A stretch of 25,580 nt of DNA from Lentisphaeria bacterium (GTDB lineage Bacteria > Verrucomicrobiota > Lentisphaeria > Victivallales > Victivallaceae): the NCBI GenBank assembly GCA_018265615.1, contig JABLYX010000046.1:18641-44220 (forward strand), written 5' to 3'. Every line of letters begins with the position of its first letter. Position 1 is the first letter of the stretch. The notes under the pieces are model-generated. The model did no database searches and was not told the origin of the DNA. It saw only the letters and a program-made list of their open reading frames with translations. The position numbers and the translations under genes are program-made. Positions 16,977 through 25,043 of the stretch are shown piece by piece.

Positions 16977-17747
16977 TCATCCGAAGCGTCCGGTGATGTA
17001 TTCTTCCGTCTTCTTGTGGGACGGATTTGTGAAAATGGTTTCGGTTTTGTCGAATTCGATGATTTCACCCTTGTAGAAAAACGCCGTGTAATCCGAGATG
17101 CGCGAAGCCTGCTGCATGTTGTGGGTCACGATGACCACGGTGAATTTGTCGCGCAGCTGCAGCACGAGGTCCTCGATCTTCAGCGTGGCGACGGGATCGA
17201 CCGCGCTGGTGGGCTCGTCCATCAGCAGGATCTCCGGCTGTGCCGCGATGGCGCGGGCGATGCAGAGGCGCTGCTGCTGGCCGCCGGAGAGTGCGAGCCC
17301 GGATTTCCTGAGCTTGTCCTTGACCTCGTCCCAGAGCGACGCGCCGCGGAGCGCGTTTTCGACCCGGTCCGCGATCTCGCTTTTCGACATCCGGAAGTGG
17401 AGGCGCATCGGGTAGGCGACGTTGTCGAAGACCGACATCGGGAACGGCGTCGGCTTCTGGAAGATCATGCCGACCTTGCGGCGCAGCTCGAGCACGTCGA
17501 CTTCGGGCGAGAGAATGTTCTGGTCGTCGATCCAGACTTCGCCCTCGGCCCGCTGTCCGCGGTAGAGCTCGAAGATCCGGTTATAGACACGCAGATGGGT
17601 CGATTTTCCGCAGCCGGAGGGGCCGATCACGGCAGTGATCCGGCGGGCCGGGATGTCGATGGTGTTGCCGAACAGCGCCTGGTGGCCCTTCGCGTAGTAA
17701 AAATTGAGGTTCCGGACGGATATTTTGGTTTTCTCTTCAGCGTCCAT
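16977..17747 (-). CDS. pstB: Phosphate ABC transporter ATPase PstB
   Basis: The 256-residue ATPase powers phosphate import. It has Walker A G-P-S-G-C-G-K-S-T (about 43-51), the Q-loop in F-Q-K-P-T-P-F-P-M-S, the signature L-S-G-G-Q-Q-Q-R, Walker B with D-E-P-T-S-A-V-D-P (the usual residue is Leu where Val stands) and the switch histidine in V-T-H-N-M-Q-Q-A. The F-Q-K-P-x-P-F-P segment is specific to PstB. The start lies inside the end of pstA (11-base overlap), behind AAGGAG, which indicates coupled translation. Confidence 0.96.
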   Translation of the reverse strand: MDAEEKTKISVRNLNFYYAKGHQALFGNTIDIPARRITAVIGPSGCGKSTHLRVYNRIFELYRGQRAEGEVWIDDQNILSPEVDVLELRRKVGMIFQKPTPFPMSVFDNVAYPMRLHFRMSKSEIADRVENALRGASLWDEVKDKLRKSGLALSGGQQQRLCIARAIAAQPEILLMDEPTSAVDPVATLKIEDLVLQLRDKFTVVIVTHNMQQASRISDYTAFFYKGEIIEFDKTETIFTNPSHKKTEEYITGRFG

Positions 17748-18612
17748 TGTGTTTCTCCTTGAAAATGACCCGGGTCGAGATGTTCAGCAGCAGAACCAGC
17801 AGCGTGACCACGAGGGCCGCGCCCCATCCGGCGGCGTGCTGCTCCTCGAACGGGGAGTTCGTCGCGTATTCGGTGATGAGCACCGGTAAATTCGCGGTCG
17901 GGCCGGTGAAGTAGTTTTTCGGCCAGGCGTCGCTCCAGAGCGCGGTGAAGAGCAGCGGGGCGGTTTCGCCGGAAACGCGGGCGATGGCCAGCAATATCCC
18001 GGTGATGAGCCCGCTGCGCGCGCTGCGGCAGATGATGCGCACGGCGGTTCGGGCGCGGCTGCACCCGAGCGCGAGCGCCGATTCCCGGAGCGCGTCCGGA
18101 ACCATGAGCAGCATGTCCTCCGTTGTCCGCAGGACCACCGGGAACATCAGGATTGCGAGCGCGACCGAACCGGCGAAGCCGGAGAAGCCTCCCATCGGAA
18201 TCACGAGGACGGCGTAGATGAAGAGCCCGACCACGACGGACGGCATTCCCATCATGACGTTTGCGGCGAAGCGGATCACGCTGCCGAGCTTCGTGCCTTT
18301 GCCGAATTCGGCAAGGTAGATCCCGGCGAGGATCGCGGGCGGTATCCCCATCGCGGCGGCTCCGAGCGTGATTGTGACCGTGCCGAGCAGCGCGTTGCCG
18401 ATTCCCCCGTTCACGGCCCCGTAAGGCTTGGACGGGTTCGTCAGGAAGCTCCACGAGAGCACCGAGGCGCCCCGGGCGAAGACGGTCCAGAGGATCCAGA
18501 CCATGCCGGCGATCGCGAGGGCGAGCGCCGCGACCGAGAGGATCCCGACGATCCGGTCGATGAGTTTGCGGCGGAAGAGGCCGCGCCGTTTCCGGGGGGC
18601 GATTGTCGTCAT
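17737..18612 (-). CDS. pstA: Phosphate ABC transporter permease PstA
   Basis: The 291-residue membrane protein has about six hydrophobic helices and the ABC permease coupling loop (R-E-S-A-L-A-L-G-C-S-R-A, then I-A-R-V-S-G-E-T-A-P-L-L-F-T-A). The S-G-E-T-A-P-L sequence is typical of PstA. It pairs with PstC to form the phosphate channel in the inner membrane. The start codon lies one base after the pstC stop (TGA-A-ATG) and its end overlaps pstB, so the three are tightly coupled. Confidence 0.95.
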   Translation of the reverse strand: MTTIAPRKRRGLFRRKLIDRIVGILSVAALALAIAGMVWILWTVFARGASVLSWSFLTNPSKPYGAVNGGIGNALLGTVTITLGAAAMGIPPAILAGIYLAEFGKGTKLGSVIRFAANVMMGMPSVVVGLFIYAVLVIPMGGFSGFAGSVALAILMFPVVLRTTEDMLLMVPDALRESALALGCSRARTAVRIICRSARSGLITGILLAIARVSGETAPLLFTALWSDAWPKNYFTGPTANLPVLITEYATNSPFEEQHAAGWGAALVVTLLVLLLNISTRVIFKEKHNGR

Positions 18613-18613
18613 T

Positions 18614-19555
18614 TCACCGTTCCCCCCGCCGGGCCCCGGTCAGGACCAGGTAATATTGGGCGAGCACCTGCACCCCGAGCGAGAGCAGCAGCAGGATCAG
18701 CCCGAGCGCGAAGAGCACGGAACGCAGGATTCCGTCCGCCTCCGCGAAATTGTTGGCCAGCGTCGCGGCGATGGTCGTGCCGCTCGCGTAAAGATTCTCC
18801 GGCAGTTCGACGATGTTGCCGATCACGAAGAGGACGGCCATGGTCTCTCCGAGTGCGCGGCCGAGTCCGATGAAGATGCCGCCGAGCAGCCCGCGGATGC
18901 CGTAGCGCATGACGATGTCCTTTGCGGTTTCCCAGCGTGTGCAGCCGACGCCGAAGGCCGATTCGCGCAGCACGGCGGGCGTCATCCGGAAGACGTTCCG
19001 CATGACGGCGGACATGTAGGGCAGGATCATCAGCGCGAGGATCAGGCTCGCGGTCAGGAAGCCGAAGCCGTTGCCGTATTCGCCGAAGAACGGGATTTTC
19101 GCGAGGTGCAGCGTATCCGACAGGAACGGCTGCACATGGTCCTGCATGACCGGAACCAGCACGAAGAGTCCCCACATGCCGTAGATCACGCTCGGAACCG
19201 CGGCCAGCAGATCGAGCGCCTGGCTCATGACTTCACCGATTCCGGCGGGCGCATCGACGAGCCAGAGCGCGGTTACGAAGGCCGGCGGAATCGCGAGCAG
19301 CAGCGCGAGCGCGGTCGTCAGCAGCGTGCCGGTGATGGCCGGCAATGCGCCGTAGACGTTCCTGACCGGATCCCACTCGGTTCCGGTCAGGAACCCGGGG
19401 CCGAACTCCCGCCAGGCGGGGGCCGATCCGGCCCCGAGCTGCACGAGCAGCGCGGCGAGGAGCACGAGCACGAGAATTGCGCTCGCGGCGGCCGTCACAC
19501 GGAACACGCGGTCTGTGTGCGCGGGGTTGATGAGTTGTTTTCCGACATTGTTCAT
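18614..19555 (-). CDS. pstC: Phosphate ABC transporter permease PstC
   Basis: The 313-residue partner permease has an N-terminal helix (about 20-45), a periplasmic segment and five further helices. The coupling loop contains R-E-S-A-F-G-V-G-C-T-R-W-E-T and G-R-A-L-G-E-T-M-A-V, as in PstC. I chose the ATG at 19555 because GGGA stands six bases upstream; a TTG two codons earlier is in frame but less likely. It lies 12 bases after the pstS stop. Confidence 0.95.
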   Translation of the reverse strand: MNNVGKQLINPAHTDRVFRVTAAASAILVLVLLAALLVQLGAGSAPAWREFGPGFLTGTEWDPVRNVYGALPAITGTLLTTALALLLAIPPAFVTALWLVDAPAGIGEVMSQALDLLAAVPSVIYGMWGLFVLVPVMQDHVQPFLSDTLHLAKIPFFGEYGNGFGFLTASLILALMILPYMSAVMRNVFRMTPAVLRESAFGVGCTRWETAKDIVMRYGIRGLLGGIFIGLGRALGETMAVLFVIGNIVELPENLYASGTTIAATLANNFAEADGILRSVLFALGLILLLLSLGVQVLAQYYLVLTGARRGER

Positions 19556-19567
19556 ATGCAATCCCGT

Positions 19568-20614
19568 TCAGTATTTGACGGGGGCGTTCCCTGAGCGGAT
19601 TTCGGCGTTCCAGGCTTCGCGGATCTGCGCGACGACCTCGTCGGCCAGCGGCACATAGTGGAGCTTCGAAGCCGCGTTGGCTCCCGTCGTATAGCACCAG
19701 TTGAAGTAGTTCAGCATGGCGGCGGCTTTCTTCGCGTCGGGCTGGCTGCGCTGCACGAGCACGTAGGTAAGTCCGGTGATCGGCCAGCTGTCGTCGCCGG
19801 GCTGGTCGGTCAGGACCATATAGAAGCCGGGGGCGTTCTTCCAGTCCGCGTGGAGGCCGGAGGCCTTGAAGGTTTCCGGCTTCGGTTCGACGAATTTTCC
19901 GGCCTTGTTCTTCAGGGCGATCATCGAGAGTTTCGCCTCGATCGCGTAGGTGTATTCGGTATAACCGATCGCGCCGTTGATGCGTGCGACGTTGTTGCAG
20001 ACGCCGGGATTTTTCTGCCCGCCGATGCCGACCGGCCAGTTCACGGCGGGGCCGCACCCGACCTTGTCGGCCCACTCCTTCGAAATCTTGGTCAGGTAGT
20101 TCGTGAAGATGAAGCTCGTGCCGGAGCTGTCGGAACGGCGCACGACCGTGACGCGCACCTTCGGCAGCTTCACGCCGGGATTCAGCTCCTGGATGCGCGG
20201 GTCGTTCCACGCCGTGATTTTGCCGAGGAAGATGTCTGCGAGCGCAGTCTGGTCGAGCTTCAGCGAGTTCGGCTTCACGCCGCGCAGGTTCACAATCACG
20301 ACCACGCCGCCGGTCAGCATCGGGAACTGGCAGAGGTTCGCCTGATCGAGCTCCTCTTTCGTCAGCGGATTGTCGGTGCCGCCGAAATCGATGGTTCTGT
20401 CTTTGATCTGGTTGATGCCGGCGCCGGAGCCGCTGCTCTGATAGTTGACTTCAACCTTGTTGCCGGTCGATTCGCCGTAGTTGTAGGTCCAGACCCGGTA
20501 GACCGGGGCGGGGAACGACGCGCCTGCGCCGTTGATCGAGATTTCGGCGGCGGATGCGGCGAGCGGCAGAGAAAGCGACAGCGCGGCAATCATGCGGAAC
20601 AGGTTCTTCTTCAT
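19568..20614 (-). CDS. pstS: Periplasmic phosphate-binding protein PstS
   Basis: The 348-residue protein has a signal peptide (M-K-K-N-L-F-R-M-I-A-A-L, cleavage after A-S-A near residue 22) and the two-lobed phosphate-binding fold. Binding motifs are visible: G-A-G-A-S-F-P-A near 30, S-S-G-S-G-A-G near 61, D-F-G-G-T-D near 76, and R-S-D-S-S-G-T-S near 157. It delivers phosphate to PstCA. No lipobox is seen, so it is probably soluble in the periplasm. GGAG lies five bases before the ATG at 20614. It is the first gene of the unit and stands behind a Pho-box-like array. Confidence 0.96.
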   Translation of the reverse strand: MKKNLFRMIAALSLSLPLAASAAEISINGAGASFPAPVYRVWTYNYGESTGNKVEVNYQSSGSGAGINQIKDRTIDFGGTDNPLTKEELDQANLCQFPMLTGGVVVIVNLRGVKPNSLKLDQTALADIFLGKITAWNDPRIQELNPGVKLPKVRVTVVRRSDSSGTSFIFTNYLTKISKEWADKVGCGPAVNWPVGIGGQKNPGVCNNVARINGAIGYTEYTYAIEAKLSMIALKNKAGKFVEPKPETFKASGLHADWKNAPGFYMVLTDQPGDDSWPITGLTYVLVQRSQPDAKKAAAMLNYFNWCYTTGANAASKLHYVPLADEVVAQIREAWNAEIRSGNAPVKY

Positions 20615-20674
20615 ATGCACTCCATGTTTGAGTTGGTCCCGGCCGGTGATACAATTGATCCGGGTTGTGCATAT

Positions 20675-20717
20675 AAGATAGACGCGGAATGTTAGCGTTC
20701 CGTTAAGGGCGTGTTAG
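20675..20717 (-). promoter_or_regulatory. Pho-box-like triple repeat and -10 of the pst operon
   Basis: On the minus strand three near-identical pentamers, CTAAC (20713-20717), TTAAC (20702-20706) and CTAAC (20691-20695), follow each other at exactly 11-base steps. Direct repeats of a TTAAC/TTAACA core with an 11-base period are the known target of PhoB/PhoP-type response regulators. A -10-like TATCTT (20675-20680) begins 10 bases behind the last repeat and no -35 is evident, as in PhoB-activated promoters. This predicts induction of pstSCAB-phoU by phosphate starvation. Confidence 0.72.
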
Positions 20718-20724
20718 AAGCTCT

Positions 20725-21606
20725 TCAGAAAGGGGGCCGCTTCGTCCCCTCTCCGCTGCGGTAGCCGCCGGGCGTTGTCCCGTGATACTGCCTGAACACC
20801 TTGCAGAAGTAGCTCGTGTCCTCAAAACCGCAGGAGGCCGAGATCTCTTTGACGGAGGCGACCGTGGTCTGCAGCATCCGCACCGCGAGGCGCATCTTCT
20901 GGCGGATGATGAATTCGTGCGGCGAGACGCCTTCGAGCTCCTGAAAACGGCGCGTGAAGTGGCCGCGGCTGCACCCCGCGATGCGGGCGAGCTCATCGAC
21001 TGTGACCGGGCGGTCGAGGTTCCGGCGGCAGAAGTCGTGGATCTTCGTCATGAATTCGTTGTTGCCGGAGGGTGCGCTGATCGGCGGCTCCGCCATCAGG
21101 TGCATGAGGAAGGAGTAAGCGCGCGCGCTTGCGTCGTAACGTCCGGCCAGGCGTTTTTCGCGGCAGGTTGCGAGCAGGTCCCACGCGTCCCGCACGGCCG
21201 GGGAGTCCGGCGCGAACGGGCGCACGATCCCGTTGCGCCGCCGGTATTCGCCGGCGAGGCGCGCGAGCTCGGAGCCGTTGACCGTGACATAGAGGAACTC
21301 CCACGACGCCGACTCCAGCGGCAGGCAGTAGATGTGGTCCTCCGGAACCATGAGGAAGAACGCGCTGCCGGGCGGAACCGGATACTCCTGCCCGTTGAAG
21401 ACCGCGCGCCCGAGCCCGTTCAGCGTATACTGCCAGATCAGCAGGTCGTGGTTGCCGCGCTTGCGTCCGTCCCAGCAGTATTCGTGGCTGCGCGCGAGCT
21501 CGTGGCCGCAGTTCAGCAGCATTGCGTGCAGCCGTTCTGTCCGTTCCGTGAAGAAGGGGCTGTATGATTCGAAGCAGACTTTCCCGTAGCGTACCAGATT
21601 CGGCAT
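20725..21606 (-). CDS. AraC-family transcriptional regulator, probably of melA
   Basis: The 293-residue protein has an N-terminal cupin-like sensing domain (about 40-110; V-P-P-G-S-A-F-F-L-M-V-P) and a C-terminal double helix-turn-helix (about 185-285; V-T-V-D-E-L-A-R-I-A-G-C-S-R-G-H-F and V-K-E-I-S-A-S-C-G-F-E-D-T-S-Y-F). The C-terminal P-G-G-Y-R variant of P-x-x-Y-R is standard for the family. It is divergent from the GH4 alpha-galactosidase at 21809, as melR is from melA in E. coli, so it likely activates that gene in response to a galactoside. GAGGTGA precedes the ATG. No terminator is visible after it and the stop is only seven bases from the Pho box, so some readthrough into pstS is possible. 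Confidence 0.9.
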   Translation of the reverse strand: MPNLVRYGKVCFESYSPFFTERTERLHAMLLNCGHELARSHEYCWDGRKRGNHDLLIWQYTLNGLGRAVFNGQEYPVPPGSAFFLMVPEDHIYCLPLESASWEFLYVTVNGSELARLAGEYRRRNGIVRPFAPDSPAVRDAWDLLATCREKRLAGRYDASARAYSFLMHLMAEPPISAPSGNNEFMTKIHDFCRRNLDRPVTVDELARIAGCSRGHFTRRFQELEGVSPHEFIIRQKMRLAVRMLQTTVASVKEISASCGFEDTSYFCKVFRQYHGTTPGGYRSGEGTKRPPF

Positions 21607-21628
21607 GTTTTCACCTCACGTTTCTCTG

Positions 21629-21656
21629 AATTTACCACACATCCTGTGAAATTCAA
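21629..21656 (-). promoter_or_regulatory. Candidate promoter of the melA-linked araC-type gene
   Basis: On the minus strand: TTGAAT (21651-21656), a 16-base spacer and TAAATT (21629-21634), 23 bases before the start codon. The spacer holds CACA-N5-TGTG (21636-21648), a possible operator half-pair. Confidence 0.45.
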
Positions 21657-21712
21657 CATCTCAGCCGTAAAAAACAGAGCACAAAATTACCATTGATAGC
21701 ATGTTTTTTCCA

Positions 21713-21740
21713 TTTACTTTTGCAGAAACGGGGGTATTGT
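21713..21740 (+). promoter_or_regulatory. Candidate melA promoter
   Basis: TTTACT (21713-21718), a 16-base spacer and TATTGT (21735-21740) lie 69 bases before the melA start. Both hexamers deviate from the consensus, in keeping with a need for an activator. Confidence 0.4.
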
Positions 21741-21808
21741 AATGGACAGGTGACAGGAAAATCGCCGGCGGGAGCCCGGCGGGACAGGATAACAGAAGGA
21801 ACGGAAAG

Positions 21809-23161
21809 ATGGCCAAGATTACCTTCATGGGAGCGGGCAGCACGGTGTTTGTCCGCAACGTTCTGGGCGACTGCATGTGCCGCGGGGCGCTGAAGGATTC
21901 CCACTTCGCGCTGTACGACATCGACGGGCAGCGGCTCAAGGAGTCGGAATTCATTCTCAAGACCCTGAATGCGAACATCAACGACAACCGCGCGACCATT
22001 ACGACCCATCTCGGCGTCGCGAATCGCAGGGAGGCGTTGCGCGGAGCCGATTTTGTGGTCAATGCGATCCAGGTCGGCGGTTACGAGCCTTCGACCGTGA
22101 TCGACTTCGAAATCCCGAAGAAGTTCGGTCTGCGCCAGACTATCGCCGACACGCTCGGGATTGGCGGCATCTTCCGTTCGCTGCGGACGATTCCCGTGAT
22201 GCTTGACTTCGCCCGCGACATCGAGGAGGTGGCTCCGAACGCATGGTTTCTGAACTACACGAATCCGATGGCAATGCTGACGGGCGCGATGCTGCGCGGC
22301 AGCTCGGTCAAGACCGTCGGGCTCTGCCATTCGGTGCAGGTCTGCGCGAAGAGCCTGCTCGAAACCCTCGGCATGGAGTGTGATGAAGAGCGTGCGAAGA
22401 ACCTCCGCACCCACATCGCCGGCATCAACCATATGGCGTGGCTGCTCTCGATCACCGAGAACGGGAAGGATCTTTATCCGGAGCTGAAGAAGCTGGCCGA
22501 CGTGAAGATCGCCGAGTGGCGTGCGGCGAAGGATCCAAAGGAGAAGTCCGGCAATATGATCCGCATCGAGATGATGCGCCGGTTCGGTTTCTACGTGACC
22601 GAGTCGAGCGAACACAACGCCGAATACCAGCCCTACTGGATCAAGGCGAAATACCCGGAGCTCATCGAAGAGTACAACATTCCGCTTGACGAGTACCCGA
22701 GAAGGTGTATCAAGCAGATTGCGGAGTGGAAGAAGCAATACGAAGAGCTGTCGAACGATCCGCATCTGTCGCACAAGCTGTCGCACGAGTACGGCTCCGG
22801 CATCATGGAGGCGATTGTCACGAACAAGCCGTTCCAGATCGGCGGCAACGTGCTGAACAACGGCTTCATCCCGAACCTCCCGGCGAAGGCGGTGGTCGAG
22901 GTCCCGTGCCTCGTGGACGGCAACGGCGTGCAGGGCTGCTACGTCGGCGAGCTGCCGACCCAGTGCGCGGCGCTGAATATGACGAACATCAACGTTCAGC
23001 TTCTGACGGTCGAAGCCGCACTCACGAAGAAGCGCGAGCGGATCTACCAGGCCGCGATGCTTGATCCGCACACGAGCGCCGAGCTTTCGATCGACGATAT
23101 CGTGAAGATGTGCGACGAGCTTATCGCCGCGCACGGCGACATGCTGCCGAAGTACAACTGA
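21809..23161 (+). CDS. melA: Alpha-galactosidase, glycoside hydrolase family 4 (MelA type)
   Basis: The 450-residue protein resembles E. coli MelA along its length. GH4 enzymes use NAD and a divalent metal (usually Mn) and cleave by oxidation and elimination rather than by two acids. Visible motifs: the Rossmann start K-I-T-F-M-G-A-G-S-T-V-F, I-Q-V-G-G-Y-E-P (about 88-95), Q-T-I-A-D-T-L-G-I-G-G-I, N-Y-T-N-P-M-A-M, the metal cysteine in G-L-C-H-S-V-Q and histidine in G-I-N-H-M, V-T-E-S-S-E-H-N-A-E-Y and N-I-N-V-Q. No signal peptide, so it acts in the cytoplasm on imported melibiose-like sugars. The galacturonide-acting GH4 subgroup is an alternative. A terminator follows; no transporter gene is adjacent. 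Confidence 0.92.
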   Translation: MAKITFMGAGSTVFVRNVLGDCMCRGALKDSHFALYDIDGQRLKESEFILKTLNANINDNRATITTHLGVANRREALRGADFVVNAIQVGGYEPSTVIDFEIPKKFGLRQTIADTLGIGGIFRSLRTIPVMLDFARDIEEVAPNAWFLNYTNPMAMLTGAMLRGSSVKTVGLCHSVQVCAKSLLETLGMECDEERAKNLRTHIAGINHMAWLLSITENGKDLYPELKKLADVKIAEWRAAKDPKEKSGNMIRIEMMRRFGFYVTESSEHNAEYQPYWIKAKYPELIEEYNIPLDEYPRRCIKQIAEWKKQYEELSNDPHLSHKLSHEYGSGIMEAIVTNKPFQIGGNVLNNGFIPNLPAKAVVEVPCLVDGNGVQGCYVGELPTQCAALNMTNINVQLLTVEAALTKKRERIYQAAMLDPHTSAELSIDDIVKMCDELIAAHGDMLPKYN

Positions 23162-23183
23162 TCCGGTACGGATATCGTATGCG

Positions 23184-23211
23184 GGGCCGGTCCGGAAGGG
23201 CCGGCCCTTTT
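23184..23211 (+). terminator. Terminator after melA
   Basis: GGGCCGGTCC (23184-23193) and GGGCCGGCCC (23198-23207) form a 10-base-pair stem with one G-T pair around a GGAA tetraloop, followed by TTTT. The T-run directly meets the stop codon of the convergent araC-type gene. Confidence 0.85.
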
Positions 23212-24143
23212 CATTGCCGGAGCGGCTCGTTTTTCCGGTATTTCCCCGGAGCCTCTCCCGTTTCGCGCCTGAAGACCTTGTAGAAGTTGCTGAGATCGGA
23301 GAAACCGCAGCGGTAGCAGACGGTTTCGATCTTCATGGTGCTTTCCCGCAGCAGCCGTTTCGCCTCCCCGATGCGGATTGCCAGCAGAGTATCCCCGATG
23401 GTTCTTCCCGTTGCGCCGCGGTAGAAACTGAAGAGGTAGCCTTTCGACAGGCCAACCTCGCGCGCCGCGCGCTCGCAGTCGAACGGTTCGGCATAATGCT
23501 CGCGCAGGAACCGGTCGATGTATCCTGCCGCATCCTGTCTGCGCCGCCGTCTGAAGAGGCGCGCGCTCTGCCGCGAAAATTCAATCAGCAGCTCCAGCAG
23601 CATATGCCGCAGCATCTCCCCCGTATTCGCGTCGGCATGCATGCATTCGTGGTGAATCCGGCGGATTTCAAGATAGATCCGCCGGTTTGAATCGATCAGG
23701 TGCAGCAGATTGTGGCTGAGTGATTGCTCCGGGCGGAAGTCCGGACGGAAGATTGAGAAGAAGTTGTTGTCGTTGTAGAGCTTCATCAGATCGCTCTCGA
23801 TCGTTTTCTGCTGGAACAGCACATTGTACAGCTCGATCGGTTCGTCAAGGGCAAGGTTGGTCAGGTCATCGGGATGGTTCAGGCAGACGAAGCCGGGCCC
23901 GAACGGGTACTCCCGGCGGTTGATCCTCAGGATACCGGTCCCGGAAGCGACATAGAGGATCTTCCAGAATTGCCGCCGGTTCAGCGACTCCGGTGGAAAA
24001 AAATTCTCCGGCCGCTGAATTTCGTGCTGGACAACGACCGGAAGGTCGTCCTTGAAATAATCCGCCGTGCGGAAAAACCTGCCTGAAATGTTCTCCATGC
24101 CATTACTGTATTTCCGGTTGTGCTGTTTTTCCATGCCTGACAT
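23211..24143 (-). CDS. AraC-family transcriptional regulator of the second pseudopilin/CAZyme locus
   Basis: The product is up to 310 residues: an N-terminal cupin-like domain (about 60-115; L-Y-V-A-S-G-T-G-I-L-R-I-N-R-R-E-Y, F-G-P-G-F-V) and a C-terminal double helix-turn-helix (about 205-305; A-A-R-E-V-G-L-S-K-G-Y-L-F and I-E-T-V-C-Y-R-C-G-F-S-D-L-S-N-F-Y, ending P-G-K-Y-R). It is divergent from a pseudopilin-like gene and a secreted carbohydrate-binding protein and probably controls them in response to a sugar. The start is uncertain: ATGs at 24143, 24134 and 24098 are in frame and none has a good ribosome site; I give the longest. Confidence 0.85.
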   Translation of the reverse strand: MSGMEKQHNRKYSNGMENISGRFFRTADYFKDDLPVVVQHEIQRPENFFPPESLNRRQFWKILYVASGTGILRINRREYPFGPGFVCLNHPDDLTNLALDEPIELYNVLFQQKTIESDLMKLYNDNNFFSIFRPDFRPEQSLSHNLLHLIDSNRRIYLEIRRIHHECMHADANTGEMLRHMLLELLIEFSRQSARLFRRRRRQDAAGYIDRFLREHYAEPFDCERAAREVGLSKGYLFSFYRGATGRTIGDTLLAIRIGEAKRLLRESTMKIETVCYRCGFSDLSNFYKVFRRETGEAPGKYRKNEPLRQ

Positions 24144-24183
24144 GGTAAATAATCAGATTTTTCAATATTTTACAAAACAGTAC

Positions 24184-24222
24184 TTGACAACCCAAACAGA
24201 CGGCGCGTTTCTGTGATATAAT
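24184..24222 (+). promoter_or_regulatory. Extended -10 promoter of the second pseudopilin gene
   Basis: TATAAT (24217-24222) preceded by TGA (24214-24216) gives a strong extended -10. A perfect TTGACA lies at 24184-24189, but 27 bases away rather than 17, so it cannot act as a normal -35. The region is shared with the divergent araC-type gene. Confidence 0.5.
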
Positions 24223-24277
24223 TAGCATTGGATGACAGGGGCCCATATTTGAATGTTTCGAATGAAAGGAGCGAGTC

Positions 24278-25021
24278 ATGAGACGGAATTTTACACTGAT
24301 AGAGCTTCTGGTGGTGATTGCGATCATCGCGATCCTTGCCGCCATGCTGCTGCCCGCGCTGAACCAGGCGCGCGGCCGCGCCCGCAGCACACAATGCGTG
24401 AGCAATCTGAAACAGCTCGGGACCTACACCTCGTTCTATTCGGATATGTATGACGGTGTTCTCCTGCTGGCCGGCGCGAACGGCGGAACGGGAACCGGCA
24501 CCTTCACCGGCTCCTGGATCTATCTGCTGCACAAAACCGTGCTGAACGACACGCGCAGCGATGACGACATCAAGGACTCCGCGCCGTACAGGGGAACGGT
24601 CTTCTACTGTCCTTCCGATACCTATGATACCCGCATGGAGGGGACCGGTTCCTATGGACTCAACGGTTTTCTCCAGCTTGCCGCCCCGGCGACCGCCTCG
24701 TTTGCCGCAGATAATATTTCCCGGAAGAAAGCCGGCTCCGTGAGGAAACCGTCCACCACGCTGTGGGGTGCGGACTCCGGGAAATACAGCAACGACACCG
24801 CTTTCATCTCCTATCGCGGCAATATGTCGTCGCTGCTGAACAGCAGGGAACGGAGTGCGGCGGGGAGCTTTTCACTCTCTTTCAGCGACGCGGAGCTTCA
24901 GATGCGCCACAGTGACGGGAGGTTTCTGAACGTGCTCTGGCTTGACGGCCATGTGCAGCCTGCCTCCGGCGGCGAAATGTGGCTGAAAAACTATGCCGAT
25001 TCCTTCTGGACCGGCGAATGA
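24278..25021 (+). CDS. Pseudopilin-like protein, second copy type
   Basis: The 247-residue protein begins MRRN-FTLIELLVVIAIIAILA, nearly the same helix as the protein at 8933-9664, again with Asn before the expected prepilin peptidase site. The body is Gly/Ser/Thr-rich with a cysteine motif (F-Y-C-P-S-D near 109) and ends in R-H-S-D-G-R-F-L-N-V-L-W-L-D-G-H, a version of the H-Xn-DG tail with 11 rather than 9 residues between H and DG. AAAGGAG is seven bases before the ATG. It is followed after 22 bases by a secreted protein with a carbohydrate-binding look, repeating the order of the first locus. Beyond the helix the two proteins share little that I can see. Confidence 0.88.
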   Translation: MRRNFTLIELLVVIAIIAILAAMLLPALNQARGRARSTQCVSNLKQLGTYTSFYSDMYDGVLLLAGANGGTGTGTFTGSWIYLLHKTVLNDTRSDDDIKDSAPYRGTVFYCPSDTYDTRMEGTGSYGLNGFLQLAAPATASFAADNISRKKAGSVRKPSTTLWGADSGKYSNDTAFISYRGNMSSLLNSRERSAAGSFSLSFSDAELQMRHSDGRFLNVLWLDGHVQPASGGEMWLKNYADSFWTGE

Positions 25022-25043
25022 ACCGGCATGGAAAGGAGAATCT

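Noticed and set aside
18428..20695. Long plus-strand open frames opposite pstA, pstC and pstS
   Set aside because: No recognisable domain and no ribosome sites; the pst genes on the minus strand explain the DNA.
21653..23134. Long minus-strand open frame (493 codons) opposite melA
   Set aside because: Composition is typical of an antisense shadow, and melA is unambiguous on the plus strand.
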